64,000 bases of DNA. Source: Streblospio benedicti. Its lineage: Eukaryota > Annelida > Polychaeta > Spionida > Spionidae. The notes under the pieces are model-generated. The model searched no databases, was not told where the DNA came from, and saw only the letters and a program-made list of their open reading frames with translations. The translations under genes and the position numbers were made by a program. The stretch lies in NCBI GenBank assembly GCA_019095985.1, contig CM032661.1, positions 21,271,432 through 21,335,431 of the forward strand. Reading direction: 5' to 3'. Numbering within the stretch: the stretch's first letter is position 1; each line of letters opens with the position of its first letter. Below are positions 14,001 to 29,000 of this stretch, piece by piece.

Positions 14001-17000
14001 CCCATAACCCATTGGCAAGGAAACCGTTTTTTTGTTACCCTGACCCAATCATCATCACACTCATCACGAAAGGTTCTTTGATATTTATGAGTGCATTTGC
14101 CAGTGACGATGTGATATGCCTTTTTAATTTCTATGAAGAATAACAAAGGGAAGCTGCTTTCATCAACCAATATGAAGCAACTATTGCAATTAGATTTTAA
14201 ACTGAGTGACGTCGGCTATGGCTGCAGTGGCGGCCTTGGCGTCGGCGGATCAGAATTATTGCAGAGAGGAGTCGACAGGGCGGATGCTGTGTGCATATGA
14301 ATCATAGAGGCCGCGCTCCCGCTATTGCACTCGGGCATGGCAGTAATTAGATTGTGTCTGCACAGGGCTCTACTTCATCTGCACCCCGCTACCAGCCACA
14401 TCCACAGCCAGCCACAGGCTCTGCAGAATTGCATTGCATTGCCTCAAAACATGATTAATGGCAAAAAGTGTAGGGATGCAGCGGAATTATGATGCATATT
14501 AATGGGTTACAAAGCTGTTGCTGCTGTATGGCTGCTGGATGACATGGCGGCGGCTCAGGGGCGGCCGGGTTAATGGCAGATGCCACGATGGGGTGCAAAT
14601 TAACATTGACTGCTGCCACAAACCCAGACTTTCTCATTGACCCCTGACCTTATCCATATATAGCAGCCTCACCATAAGCGCGTGCAGGCAGATGAGATTT
14701 AACATTGGAAGGCATTTTTTAAGCTGGATTGTAAGACCTGAGAGTAGATGAATTTTTTATAGCTCTAGTTTATTCTTAAATTGCTGGTTAGTACCTAGAG
14801 GGGGAAAAGCTCATTATAGTATAGGAAATTATTATGTAAAAATGCTGTTGAATCTTTACTCAAATTCAGAATATTAGAGTTGGGCTCTGTGGTGTGGTAT
14901 GAAGGATGGAGGTGTAAGGGTGGCGAGACAGAGACGGATGGCAGCGCGCGGCCTTCCTGGTTGGTGCTTTGATGTATGGCCAGTGCCCACCACATCATAA
15001 CATGGACACCCAGCTCCTACATGACACTCCATGATGTAGTAGCACATGGGTCAATAGTAGGGCAAAAAGAAAGAGCCTGCTGTGAGAGAAGAAAGGGGCA
15101 TGAGAGAATAGTTCAGGCGACCGACCATTTATGGCTCGCACAATATCAGCTGCTGGAGTAGTAGTAGGGATGTTTTGCCATAAAGCACCATTAGATGGAT
15201 TGCTTTTTGTTTTACAGGGTCTGGTAATCACTGGAAACATTTGGACCAATCAACTGGCCTCTATATATCAGTGTCATACTGATGAAGTGGCTGGGTATTA
15301 TGGCCGGCCTCGTGCTAGTGGCATTCCTCAATGATGATTTGCTTGATTGCACTCAATATAGAGAGGAGAGAAAAAAAGCTGAGAAGCAGATTCAACAAAC
15401 CTGTTTTCATCATCTGGCAATCATAGAGCGCTGCTAATCTACTGAAAACAGAAAGCGGATCTTGCCTCACAGAGATAAGCCTGTGCGTTATAATTATACA
15501 TCACATCAGCCATTTTATCTGAAACAAAGCAACAGACGGCACTGGTCCATCATCAGCCCCTAATTTAAACAGCCCGGTTACATGCTCGTGAAATCAGTAT
15601 GGCACAGTGTTATTAAAAGACATCAGATGTGGGGTCTTGCAAAAAAGTCAATGTTTATAGGATGTGTGCCTGGGAGGTGTTAGATGCCACCGGTTTTAAT
15701 TACACCGACCATAGTGAGTGTTTTCACAGACAGGCTCGCTGAGTTTCCATTACACTTAGTTAGGCGCTCGCTGGATCTGCTGTGTGCTATGATAACATTT
15801 TTCACATGGATTAGAGCAGAAGCCGTTACTTGGATCGGTGTCTAATCACACCGAGCCAGCCTGTCTCGTGATCTTTCATTGGCCGCTATTGATGAAAGTG
15901 TTTATGTCTCGTCATCTTTCATCACACGCCAGTTAAGGTTCACCACTTCCAGATCTGGGTTCAAGGTCACAGTCTGAGCTTGCCTGCCTCACGCTATTAC
16001 ATCTGGTGATTAACATTTTTCTGATTTGTCACTGTGATATGGACTCACGATTGAGATTGGTTTTTCGAGCAGACAGTGGAGCAAATCATGTTCTTTATCT
16101 GTTCTTTATCTCTCTAGATTGACAGCTTCTTGGCAGTTGTCCTACATTAGTCTGATTATGATGGTTTGCAATTTGTATAATGTATATAAATAGTCTGATC
16201 CTTAGAAAATCCTGGTGGATATCATATAGAATGTGATTAACATCAAGTAATGAGGTGATTGGCCCTGACCTAATGCAACTATCATCTTTACCATGGCGGC
16301 CATCTTGAGCCTATTTTCACCACTATAAACTTGTGCTCTAAGTATAAAAAAAAAACTGAACAATATTGCTGCTTCACACAACACCACAGTGCACTGACAC
16401 TAGACGTTAATTGCTCATGATAGAAACCATCATTAAAAACTGGCAGCTATGGTTTCTCTCTCAGATAAGACTATATAAACAAAAGATGAAGTTACTTCAG
16501 CAAACTATGCAGTAATGAGATAAGCCAAGTGCTGCTGGGCTGGGTCATGATTGCTTATTATTACTGCTTCCACAAACATGTTTTAGTTAGAACGCTTTAA
16601 TCATCTAATAAGAGATAAGCCGAAATACAGACACTTTCACAAAAATTTCAGCCTCTATCTGATTTGACACATATCAAAGTATCAGATAAAGACTGGCTTT
16701 GTCCTTTCGCAAGAATCCATCAGATCCTTTTTTTTCCACCCAAGATACTTCCGATGATGCCAGTGCGGTTTAATCAGCTGGATGATTTTTGTTTTTCATC
16801 ACGATTCTGGATCTATGACTTTTGACCTTGTGTGATGAGTACATAGGCGAAGACTTCAAATAAGGTCATTCCAGATCATTTAATCTCTGAACGGATGGAG
16901 GTGATTAGAGTGTGCTTATTACAGCAACCACCATGTGACAGCAGCAGATAATGAGAACTCCCACAAAACACGACCAACCTGAGTCCAGCAGCAATTTTCA

Positions 17001-20000
17001 TTAAATGGAACTTTCATCAAGGCCGCATGCAATTAAACAGCTGATTTCTCCCAGACGTTTTGGCAGTAGCTCTGGGTGGGTCAGAGATCTGACAGTTGGA
17101 AGGCAACAAGACTCAGTCTGGTGGGAGGAATCAAAAGCAGATGATTTCACCGCGCAAGACGCATGTCTGTATATATTGGCATGTAATCATAGAGCGCCTT
17201 TGTCTGAAGCAGTAGCATTCCTAATTCATGATTAGAGGTTACAGATCTGTGAAACAATAACAACAACTGGGAAATTTTTCCCATGAATTCAATACATCTG
17301 TCTTCACACAACAGCTAATTATGATTAGAGACTGTAGACAAATCCCTCTCAAGGTCAGTTTACATTGAGATACAGTAATTGACAAAAAGCATATATTGGC
17401 CCCATGTTTGTGCTAGCTTCCACATTCCAGCAGTGATGAGGTTTACACTTGCATTATGTGGAGCTCGGCAGGTGGCAATGGTTACAATTACAATCAGGAG
17501 CTGTCAGCCACTGACGGCTCGTGAATGCACTTTGCAATCTGTTAATTGCTCTCCCCATCAAACTTTGACTGCTAAATCTCCCTATCACAGCCAACGACTG
17601 CCGCTGACCTTTTATGTAATGAATTTTGCTTTAATTGGATTTTATTATCGCCATGGCAACCAAGTTCCCTTGTGGAAGTTGTTTTTAACGCCATGCATAA
17701 TCTATGTAATATTGGGACATCTGCTCCCCAATAAAACTCATTAATGCGGCCATCGCTGTATAAGCGCGGGTAACTGATATGAGTGGGCATTCAGAAATGC
17801 CCATAAATGGTCTGAAAAGGGCACGTTTTTTGAGGTCAAGATGGCCGCTGCTTTGCTCCTCAGCAAGCATCACATGGTGCTATTCACCTGTTTATAGTGG
17901 CCAGTCAGCTGGAAAATCCGTCTAATTTGCCACAAACACTGCTGGCATGATGGCTGACTGGCAACCCGAGATTCTTGCAAGTTATATTGTCAGCCGTGTT
18001 TTCATTTATAAGACATATGACGGGCTTAGCACCATAAGTCAGCAATTATATCATCTTTGTGGTGATGTTGATGATGATGAAGAAATTACTGCAACTATCG
18101 CTCATCATGCATCAAGAGATGAAAGCAAATGAGTTTGTAGAAATTCAAATTGCTCGTCTTCTCTGGGTGCTCAATAAATATGTTTACAGTCTTTGATCAA
18201 TTGTTTTGCCCATCACTCAACAGGCGCATGAAAATTTGGTGACATTTTGGCTGTGTAATACGCACAGCACTATTTGATATGACAAGCAATCAATTGTCAT
18301 AATAGTTGCTTATAGATAACAAGCCATTGTTTGGCCTCCAATTTCAATCAAAAGGCAGACAATCTTACTTCCCTCAAGTGAAAGGGAGCTTATTTTGATC
18401 AAGGGCGATGCTAATCATGAAATTTCATTGTCCAGCTGCGATGTACTTCTATCAACACTGATTACTTACACTCCCTGGCCTGTCTATGCAATGGCCGCCA
18501 AGATGGCTGCTCTTTCTAGACCCTGGCGTAATCATCCCTACAATTTGGGACTTTAAAATGGTACGTTTTGTCTTAATTACACCTTGTTTGAGATTCTGAG
18601 CAATGCAGGCCCTCTGTTTTTCTAATGAGGAAATAACTGGCATTCTAGCTCATAATTGGCAGGGATTGTGGCATTGAGATAAGAGATGCTATGACACAGG
18701 GACATTGACACAACGGCCGTCAAGTGGATCAAAGCAGATTTGAGGTGGATTTCTTCAACCATCAGCTCATTATTTAGATCAGCGGTGAGCAGCAGTAATT
18801 TGCTATATGCCGATTCAGTCCACTGGCTCAGAAAACTACTTATAATTAAACCAACTGAACATTAGATCTGAGCAAAAGGTGTTATTATTGCTCTCCAAAG
18901 CAAAGCAAAGCGAAGCAAAGCAAAACCATCTAGGCAACAAAAAAAAAAATCTAATATACGAAAGTATGTTATGCTCTATCTAAACAAACATTCAGTGAAT
19001 TTGATTAATAATTGCTCAGTGTAAACAGCGCAATGATGCAATAATGACAGCAATGTCTGTGCCGTCTGTTGCTTGTTCACACTGACTGGCTGTTTGCCCA
19101 TCATTTCCTGCGCTGTCTCACAGCCTTTTAGCCCCTGCCCCTGCCCCAATCCCCACCACACCCCCTGGCGGCGGCCCCGTGCCCCCATCTCACGGCCCCG
19201 TTCACGCCACGAGAGAGCTGTCATCTCTCAATTATGACTATGACCTAATATGGGCGGCGGCTACAGCAGCCGCAGACAACGAAAACTGAGCGCCGCAGCC
19301 GCCACTAATCAATGCCCAGTTCAGCAGCCTAGAAGATAGTCATGTGAAAAAATGTATTGATTGGTTGTCGTTGTCAGTGTTTTTCTTCAGCATTCTCTTT
19401 GTTAATTACGCACTTGATTTTTCATGTACTTGTCCTGTGACCTGTGCTGAAGTGTAAGGCTTCTGTGAGCACGGACTGGAAATTCAGCCGCCATCCTCAT
19501 GCTACATTGCTTTCTTCGGATGATCACAGCAATCCCTTTTCTGGCTGTTGTTTTTGTGCTGATGGGGCTTGAAAGATTGACTTTTGTTAACTTTTGATTG
19601 CCGTTAGATGAGGTGGGGATTTAGGGGTCAGAGTGATTTTTTTTTTACCTTATCCTGGCAGTGATGAAAGTGCAAATGACATCATTATGATTAAAGTCTG
19701 TGAAGATGGAGAGGTTGCGTTATTATCCGATTCATATTATTTTGGCACAGATTCATAATGTTGTCTGCTAATAATAAGTGTTGAATAAGACGGAGACAGG
19801 CTCTATTTTCGCACCATTTTGATCCCAATTTTGACAGGTCAGATTTAGTGAGGCCTAAAGAATGGAGAATTACAAGCGGGCTCTCTACTTTCGTTGTAAT
19901 TAAAGTTATTACGACAGCTCATAAATCACCATCAAATGGAGATTTATTGCTAGTGTCGGTCAAGAAAATTACTACTGTGGCTTTCTTTTCTTCACCTTGT

Positions 20001-23000
20001 CTGAAGACCTTGCTCTTTAGATGCACTGCGAAACAATGTCTGTCATCAAAAAATATTTAGACTGTAAGTTCCATAATCATGATATGGTAGTTTTAATGAC
20101 TTGAAGTGACATGTCCATGCACATCTTCTCCCAAATGTAAATAACATGGTCATCTTTTGAAGGCTAAAATAAACACACTAAGTCTGCTTGTGAGATGTTA
20201 CACTATTTTTGCTTATTTGCTTTTCCTAGTGTCTTCAGTATCTGGTGAAATACTTGCCGACCACCACAGATGATTTACTTTGTCCACTATTCAACCGCCC
20301 TTTTTTTATTTGTTCAACCACCAAATTCAGTGGAATAAAATGATAATGCTGCATAACGTGATCGCTATTTACGCAGGGCAAAAACGTCTCTAGGGTTTCC
20401 TGGGCCGCTTGGTGTCAAATTTAGCAATTTGAAAGTAATTTTGGGTGTCCTTTACCTACGAAATGTGGGCCTGATCTTAAACACTCACACAATGGTCTCA
20501 TCTTATAATTCATACATGATCAAAATGGTAAAAACATTCTAAGCATGTTTTTAACAGCATCTTTTGAAATCGTTTTATTTTTGTGAGGGTGAAGATTTTT
20601 TCTATTGCAATTTTTGTTTGTATCAGCATACTTATGAGATCTTATGAATAAGTTAATGATGTACTTATGAATGCTATTATTAAATGGATGAATATATTAC
20701 CTATATGTAATTAAGATAATGATGAGGAAAATGGCGTTTATTTATACAATTTGATAAGCAGAATGTATAATTGAAATGAGACATTATCTGTAATAACTCT
20801 CGTTGTGAATTCAGTGTACTGTACATTGAATTAATGCTAATATGGGCTTATAAATGCAATTAGTGTGGTAGTAATTATTTTCTGGAAATGACAGCCCCGT
20901 GCTATGGTTTAATTCTGATAATAATATATACCACACAACTATAAGAAATAAACTCTCGTCACACATATCTACCCACAGTGGTTTAAAATTCAGTGGGAAT
21001 GTTGTTTACTTTCGGAGGGATTATCAATGTCACATGTTCTTTGTTTGAAGATCAGCGAGTATCTACAAACAGTCGTTTCTAATTAGACGCTGTGACTGAG
21101 ATTGGTTTACAAGTAGTGATTACAAGTGCAGTCCCACCCTTCAACATCACTTGGCTGATCCATGGCCATACTACTCTTTAAACACTACTTTTCCACCATA
21201 ATGCATCACATGTCATTTTGCTGTCACTCCGTTTCCAAGGACTCTAATTATCAACTGGTGGTAATTGCAACAATGACGAGTTATTACTGTTATTAGCAGA
21301 CTTGATTCGCAACAGTAAATAACATCTATACCGTCTATACCGCCACCCACCGCAGCCTGAGTGTCTTACCTGTGCTTTTATTTTTCCAGATTAATTCAAT
21401 GTAATTAGATTATGACAAGTTTAGCATCAAACAAACAACATTTGAGCTGTTCATAAATTAATCAAGTAGATCAATGTAGGTGTGAAATATGGGATGCAGC
21501 TGTGTGACAGAAAAGTCTAATTATTGCCATCTCTGATGCCACCACTGTCAAGGAATATGAATTAATACACTTTATGCAACAAGTTTTTAGCATGGTGTGA
21601 ATGACATACAGCTGTAGACATTGACAGTTAGAAATTAATATTGACATTTATATGATGTACAACAGCATCACAGTGTGGCTTCATATTGTTTCAACTGGCT
21701 ACAAAGAAAAAGATGCGTTTATAGTATCTGCAATAATTAACAGAATGTGCATAAATCCATCCATTTCTATGAGCTTGTGCAGAGATCACTTGCATTGAAT
21801 AGTTTATCACTTTGATATTGATAGAGCAATGCAAAGAATGGATTACGAGTAATAATTAACAAAAATGTCATCGATTGGTGAGTATAATCAATGTCATATG
21901 TGCTCATAAACAAACAAGCTTCTAATGCTGTATAATTTTGGCTTCCCTTTTGAGTTGCTTAATTACTTTTGTTTGAATGCTGCAGCTTGAATTGTACATC
22001 AAAACCGTGTGTTTAATGCACAGCTGGGCTAATTACTTCGTTTTATGTATATATGGTATTGTCTGCCAATTGCACCTGTGTTTAATTATGAAAAGTTGGG
22101 AGCCAAAAAGTTGATGTAAGGATAGTGATGCAAGCAGATGATACAGACAGGCGATTAACATCTAACGTGTTGGATGACAAACCTGTGTGCACAGAAATAT
22201 AATATGCATATGTGTTTTTTTAATTGCAAATGTATCGTGATAAAATCAGGGCAGGAATTTTGTAAATGCATTGATGTTTTCCATTGACCAAGATCTGTTG
22301 TTTTCATTACCCGATAAGACTGGTTGTGTGTCGTGCCGACAATGACAATTATGTCATTGGAAACAGCAGTATGCGTTCATTCCCACGCCCTGCGCTCGGC
22401 ATCCAACCCATAGCGACCCGATACTTCGATGTCACTCAGCATTAACATTAACCTCTGCATTAATGTCCTGAAAGGTCACCTAGATATGACGAACTCCACT
22501 GCATGGGCTAATTAATAAAAAGCCTTTGCATTTTTCAGTCGGCAAGAGAGTTGGAGCACTTTGAGGGTTCTTGTGTTTCTCGTTACGTTACGTGTGATAA
22601 GGCGGGATCGTGGAGAATCAGAAGTTATGTGTTGCGTCAGTGTTGATTAGAGTATAACTGGGTGTAATTAGAAGTGGTTACCGGGGTTCAGGGCGTAGCT
22701 CATAACTCACTGACAGAAACAAGTGCTTTTTTGTCATGCCATTCACTTGTGCATAAAACACTCACAATCGCCGGGCGCGGAGATGCTGGCATGCAAGGTG
22801 TGTGACGTGTAGATCGATGGTCTTCCTGTGAGTTGGTAGATGCTAGAGCATCGGTCACCAGTAATGCAAGGTCACGAGAGCAATGACTCGGGATTTGCAG
22901 CTCCTCCACTCTCTGGTAGCCATTATATCCTACCAGGTGGAGTATCTCCGGCTAATGCTAGATGCTGTCCCCACTCAGCAACAATGTAAGCGTGTATAAT

Positions 23001-26000
23001 GGAGCAGTCCACGTGCCACTTTTCATTAGCTGCGGCCCCGTCAAAAACGTTCCGGGCTGCTCAGCTGTTTTACTTCAGCCCACCTCAGCCCATCAGCCTG
23101 ATCAGTAATTACAGAAATCAAAACCTGTCAGTGAAAACATGAGATAAAGGTGTGGATAAACACAAAGTGGCGGCCGCCTGGCTAAAAATACAAAGTTACA
23201 GCGAGCATTCTCTGCATTATTTTCTCCTCCTGAGTGACGCTGTACGATAGCTACAGACGTGGCTTGGATTACCTTCTTATTGGCAATGTTATTTGATAAT
23301 ACGGCCCGATAATGAACACGAGGTATTTGCTGAAAATAATTACCATAGTTTTGCTTGGCAATGACTAATCCTGCTGATTATGTTTTTTGGTGTTCACCTG
23401 GCTGAGGTGTGTCGGAATGCAGTCTGGGTAATAACGTGGCGGGCGCCGCAGCGCACGCAGGCGTGTCCCGACGTCTGATTCTCATTTTATGAACATGCTT
23501 TATGATCAACCATATTGAAGAAATTAAAACAACCTTCAAAGAATTTGCGCCAAAGTCCTGAGCTGCATGATAGCATTAAGTTTTGTAACGTGAAACCGGG
23601 AGTGATTACATAGCTCCTGGATCTGCCACTTTAAAAACAACAACTGTCAAGTAAGTTCCAATTAAAACCAGATACGCTCCAATTCTAGCGGCTAATCCCA
23701 TTATGCTTTTAATTATTCTAATGATATGCACATTTCAGCAGGTCATGGGATCAGGTCACGGGTCAACTTGTTTCCCTTTCTACAAAAGTCAGTCGTGGGG
23801 ATTATGAGCTGTCCTGCTGGGTCGCAGCAAGATGAGGCTGTATATAACACACTGTAAATCTGGCTCTGCATGGTCATAATGATATATTATGGGAGCATTT
23901 AATGAGGTGCAATGATATCTCACCAAGGTCAGAGAAGATTTGGTTTTGTGAGCAAGAGCTGGGGGATATTAAGGGCCGGCCCACAGCCACATCCTGGTGA
24001 TGATGAGAGCCAATAATATTATAATGGCCTTGTCAGAGAATGCTCAACTCTCATCCTCAAGTACAGTGAGTTACATTTGCTATTTACTATAATCTTTTAC
24101 GTTGACTATATAAAAGTTGAAGGGCAGTACCTATGATAGCAACACAAAGAATGGAAACAATAGATGAGAACAATATTGTCAATTAACACCCAAAAATGTA
24201 GAAATTCAATCCACATTTGATAAGACAATTAACGATATTTAGGTTATCAAAAACGGTGGAGATACAAGCTGCCATATAGCACACAGCGACTCCCGTGGGA
24301 CCAAGGAGTGAAGTGACCTCGCTGGAACCAGCATGGTGCTTCACCTGCTGAGACCAGACCTGTCCTCACCAGGCCACCATACGGCACCTGTGCTACTGCT
24401 TTAGCTCTGAGCTCCAGTTCATATCTATGCATCCATCATCAGGCCAGGCACCAGTTTTCGCTCAGATTACTCAACTGCTAATTAAAACATGATGGGAGAG
24501 CGAGGGAGAGGGAGGAGATGGGACTGGTCAGTATCTTGTGTTATTGTAAGATGTGGGTGAATTCACTGTGTGAAGTTTATTATGCCGAGATACAAGGTGG
24601 ATTTGCTTGCAGATAACAACCACTCGTGTTACCTTATGTTCTAATTAGCAGCGTGATAAACAGGCTAAAATTATAGCAGACACAAAAAGAGATCCAGACA
24701 AATAAGCTTTCATTAATCCTGTTTCTACTTCTTAGAGGCACTGCTGCTCTTATGAGCTTTGCCAGGGAGCAAAAAAAGCATTATTAGCTGTGTGATGTAT
24801 GCCCTGATTATGGGAGTATTTCATTAACTCGCCTCTCTTCATCAGCACATCAAAGAGGAAAATCGGTGCTCCTGATAGGAAATCCAAACAGCTCATTAAT
24901 TTCACAGAAGATGTTCGCCGTATATTAAAAGTGATTTGAAGTAGACCGTGTATTAATAGCGGCACATAACCTGAAGGAATCAGCAAAGCAGGAGCAGTTT
25001 GACTGTGGAATTAGCCGCGAGGAGCTTCTCCGGTCCTGATCACCGACTGTGCCCATCATCTCTGTGCACATCATTATCACTACCCCAGATGATTGGCAAA
25101 GATTACAAAGTTTTTCCCAGATGAGTTATAAGCGGCAAATGTAATGGCTGACAGGTGCAGGTGACTTATGGCGGCGTTATGGAGTTTAATCATGATACGG
25201 TGTTGATTACGGGCGCTGAGAAACATATGAGTGGGCCGCGGCGGTGGCGCGGTAATTAAGTTTGCTCACCGAAGGCTGCGATGGTCGGTGTCGTGAGGCG
25301 TGAAGCAGCCGAGGGAGAGGCGGCGGCGGTGTCCAGCTGAGACAAGGGCGTACACCGGCATCTGTTTGCCTATGTTGATTGAGTCATTGAACAAAGAAAA
25401 TCTGCAGCTAATCTCTACTCATTCTCATCGTTTTATTGTGTTATACTCGCTGATAGTCGAAGGCTGAACGGATGATGGGAGTTTTGTTGGGATTATTGCG
25501 AAGAATCAACAAGAGAGCATTGATCTCCGATGTAAGTGATCAACACAGGATTATATAATGATAATTTCTGTTGCTGTGTTGCTGTATTCGATTACATTGC
25601 TGAGTGGCGGTGAGAAAGTGATGCAGAAGATTTTTTTGCAGCGAACTAGGCATGTTCAATTGTTTTGCTTATTTTGCAATCCAATATCACAAACATTCCT
25701 CCAGTGCTGGTAGAAACATTAAGCAAAACAAACGTGTGTGATGACCAACAGACATCCCGTGCAGACTGACCTCAGCCAAAACAAAAACATTGCAGCATCG
25801 AAATCATGAAATTTGCCGTCTTCACTATTAAACTGCCTTACTGATTACCCACTGGAGGACGTGTCTGGATCCTAGAAATAGATACATAATTATAGTCTGC
25901 ACGATGTGTCTGGGCCGCACTGCAGCTGATAGAGGCGTGTTAATGACATATTTCTCTTGCTCTCTATCATTCCATGGCCTTCAAATTTTCATCTTGAGAC

Positions 26001-29000
26001 AAATGTTTCAATAGAGCAAGATAGTGGCAAGTGAGATGCTCAGTTTTTTTATACCATCATCTTCCTATAACATCCAGTCTGGAGTTTTTAATTACAGATG
26101 ATCTCACAGCTGACTATTTGAGCAATGCTTTCCAAGCGCTGGCATATTGCACACATCTGTTGTTATTGCCTGTGTCATGCTGGGTTCGGACTTTCTTGTA
26201 TATTTGCCAATCTGTATTTAGTTTCATTAACATGCTGCAATAGCAGCCATCTTGGTTTCATCTGGGTGCATTATGTAGCTGTTTGATGTTTAGATTGTGG
26301 CATTTGTTAATAGATCGGGAGTTGACCCATATCCTTGGTGAAAGATTACTGATACTTTCATTTTACCTCATTGAAGCCTCCAATTAAGTACTGTTATTTT
26401 TCGTAACATTGGAAACATTCCCATAGTTTTGCTTGTGAATTGTATTTAATTTTAAAGTGTTTGGATTGTGCTTGAAATTAAATTAAAAGACATGTTGGAA
26501 ACACAGATAGCGCACAAAAACACAAAGCATCAATGCAACTTAAATCATGATACTACAAATTTCACAAATGATTTAATCTTTTTGTGTCCGTTAGCCCCCT
26601 AGGCTGAATCCTTTCTGACTCCCACTCCAGGCAACCTGATAAGTTTATTCTGCTTCCAATCATATCTCACCTGGGGTCACCAAACAGCTGACCCCATCAC
26701 GATAGCTGACCTGACCTGCTTATTTTAAATCTCTACGAACTCCCCTGAGCGAGAAATGTAATGAATCTGTCTTAACAAACTTTGAAAAAATGTCTTCTGG
26801 TCATTATTTGATCCGGGTAGTTTAAAGTGTTTCTTATCGAGATTGGCAGCACCTATTAGATAACACAGATAAAGTGTTCATAAACCAGTATCCATATCTT
26901 TTGGTCACTGCAATTCAAATTCAGTTTGTTTGTTTTTTGCTTTAATCGAACAACTGGTATTAATCAAATCAAACTGTGAATACATAGGCTTTGGTTATGT
27001 GGTGTGTATAAATGGAACAAGGTACATGTATGCTTTTTTCATTGTTTCCCAAGTCTGTGCTAACTAATCAGCAAGGCAAACTAATGTCAAGTTAATCAGA
27101 AGGTAAAGTGGAAAATGCCAGGCTTTAATGAAATGCAGGATGTGCCTTTGTTGCTTTTCTATGGATTCCTATGACAATACTCCAAAAGCCTTTGCCAAAG
27201 CTGTAATTAGTAAAGAATGACATTGCATTGAAATTATATGTGTTTAGAATTTTTTTTCAGTTAATGCATGAGCATAAATAAGACCAAATGTAAGCAATCA
27301 TTTACACGCTGTTGTTTTTACTAATTTCATCTAAATTCTGAGTGTAATTCTAAATGGGCTAATCTGAATGTTCTAAATGCACTAAATTAATGATCAGTAA
27401 CATGGATGAAAAAAGAAATACATGGATTTTCCTAATATTACAAATAACCAATTTTATTGGCCAAGAAACTTTAAGTCAGATTAATGAAGTTTGTGGCTAA
27501 ACTACTTTAGCTAGGGATAAAAGACATCAAAGCCACTTTGAAGGAAGGCAACAAAAATGGCTGACTTCTGTTGTTCGTTGGGGAGCTGTTTTTAATTATG
27601 ATTTGCAAGAGGTTGCCGTTTTCTCATCTTTTAATGAAAGCAGGTTTTTCGTTGGTTCTGTTGGCCAGATGAGGATTGGCATTTCATCCTTACATGCTCA
27701 TACCATACGAAAATAAAAGATCCAGCAGACAATATCCTGTTACTACCGCTATGTAAATTTGTGGTCCACAATGCACCCTTCACCTTTATGGCCCCTTCAG
27801 TTATGATTGAGAGCCCATGAACATATACATGAGACATTAATAATTCTGTAAGTAGAACAAATAGCATGGAAGAGAAATGGTCAAACAATGTGTAACTATT
27901 TGAAAATGTACAAAGAATGCTTTGTATGTAAAGCCAACGTATGTAGTTTCTCGCTCGTGTTGACATTCCAAGTGCTGGTCAAACAAATCTTGTCTCTGTC
28001 TACTAATTCTTTTAATGAATTCTGGAGACCACGATTCACTAATTATATTTCTTGTGCGGACATGTTCGTGGCAACTGACAAACAATTCACAGACTATTAT
28101 TTCTAATAATTGGAAAGTTCTGGTGTCTCTGTTTGGGAGACTATTTTAATGAATCACTGCCTCTTAATGAGAGGGTGACTTATCACGAAAATCAGAAGAC
28201 TTAAGGAGACTTGTTTGCATAGGCCAACGGCAGCGGCTGGTATGAAAATCAGACCTTAAAGACTTTTTTCTATAGCAAACATTGTTGATGTGTTAATAGG
28301 TTTTTGTTTGAACATTCCACCCTACTTTGACTTAAGTAAATGATGATTATCAAATGTGTCATACACACAGCACAGAAAAGTCCACTTTATTAAAAGTGCA
28401 TTGGGGTTTATTATGCATGAAACAAGTCACTGTATTAATTCTAATTCAATTCTCAGTTTGCTGCGACGGATGTGCGCGAATGTGTTAAATTAAGAGTAAG
28501 TTTGTCTACTTTCTTTGTTCTTGAGATTTTCCGCAAGAATAGTAAATCACATTACCAACGAGCCAGTTTCTTAATATTAATTAAGCTGCTAGACATATTT
28601 TGAAATAGGAAAAACAAGTCGTCTTTTATTTCGCCGTTCCCATTGGAATTTGGACTTCATTACTGATTAGGTAAACTGAAGAGAATATCATTTGCTTTAT
28701 GTTGAGGAAAAGTATAAAATCAGATTACAAAGCAGGGGACTTTGAATAGATTTTAATGGGAAAGTTCACGCTTTAGTCAAGTATTTACACGTCCTTCTGT
28801 ATTTACTAAGAAAGTAATATAGTTTCATAACGCTTTAGCCATAGCTGTCTGTTGCCACAAATAAGCAAACACTTACATGCGCCGCAACTGGCCAGTCATG
28901 TTTAATTATATGTAGAACCTATTGTTCAAACATTGCCAGCCATAATCATATGGTTGTCATTATTTTCGGAGAACCATTATCAATGGAGAGGTTGCTTTAA

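Larger units (their letters stand above)
17830..23200. promoter_or_regulatory. Candidate conserved noncoding blocks in ZFHX intron 2 (part B)
   Basis: High-complexity blocks at 17830-18780, 19030-19330 (GC-rich), 20990-21760 and 22380-23110, separated by AT-rich spacers. They carry CAAGATGGC at 17837 and 18499 and repeated TGACAG/CTGTCA words. No coding frame with recognisable protein content. Enhancer function is inferred only. Confidence 0.3.

Noticed and set aside
17379-17744. 121-codon open frame in intron 2
   Set aside because: No motif, no splice context, no codon bias; one of several chance frames in 25 kb.
27631-27966. 111-codon minus-strand open frame in intron 2
   Set aside because: No family resemblance, overlaps open frames on both strands, AT-rich.
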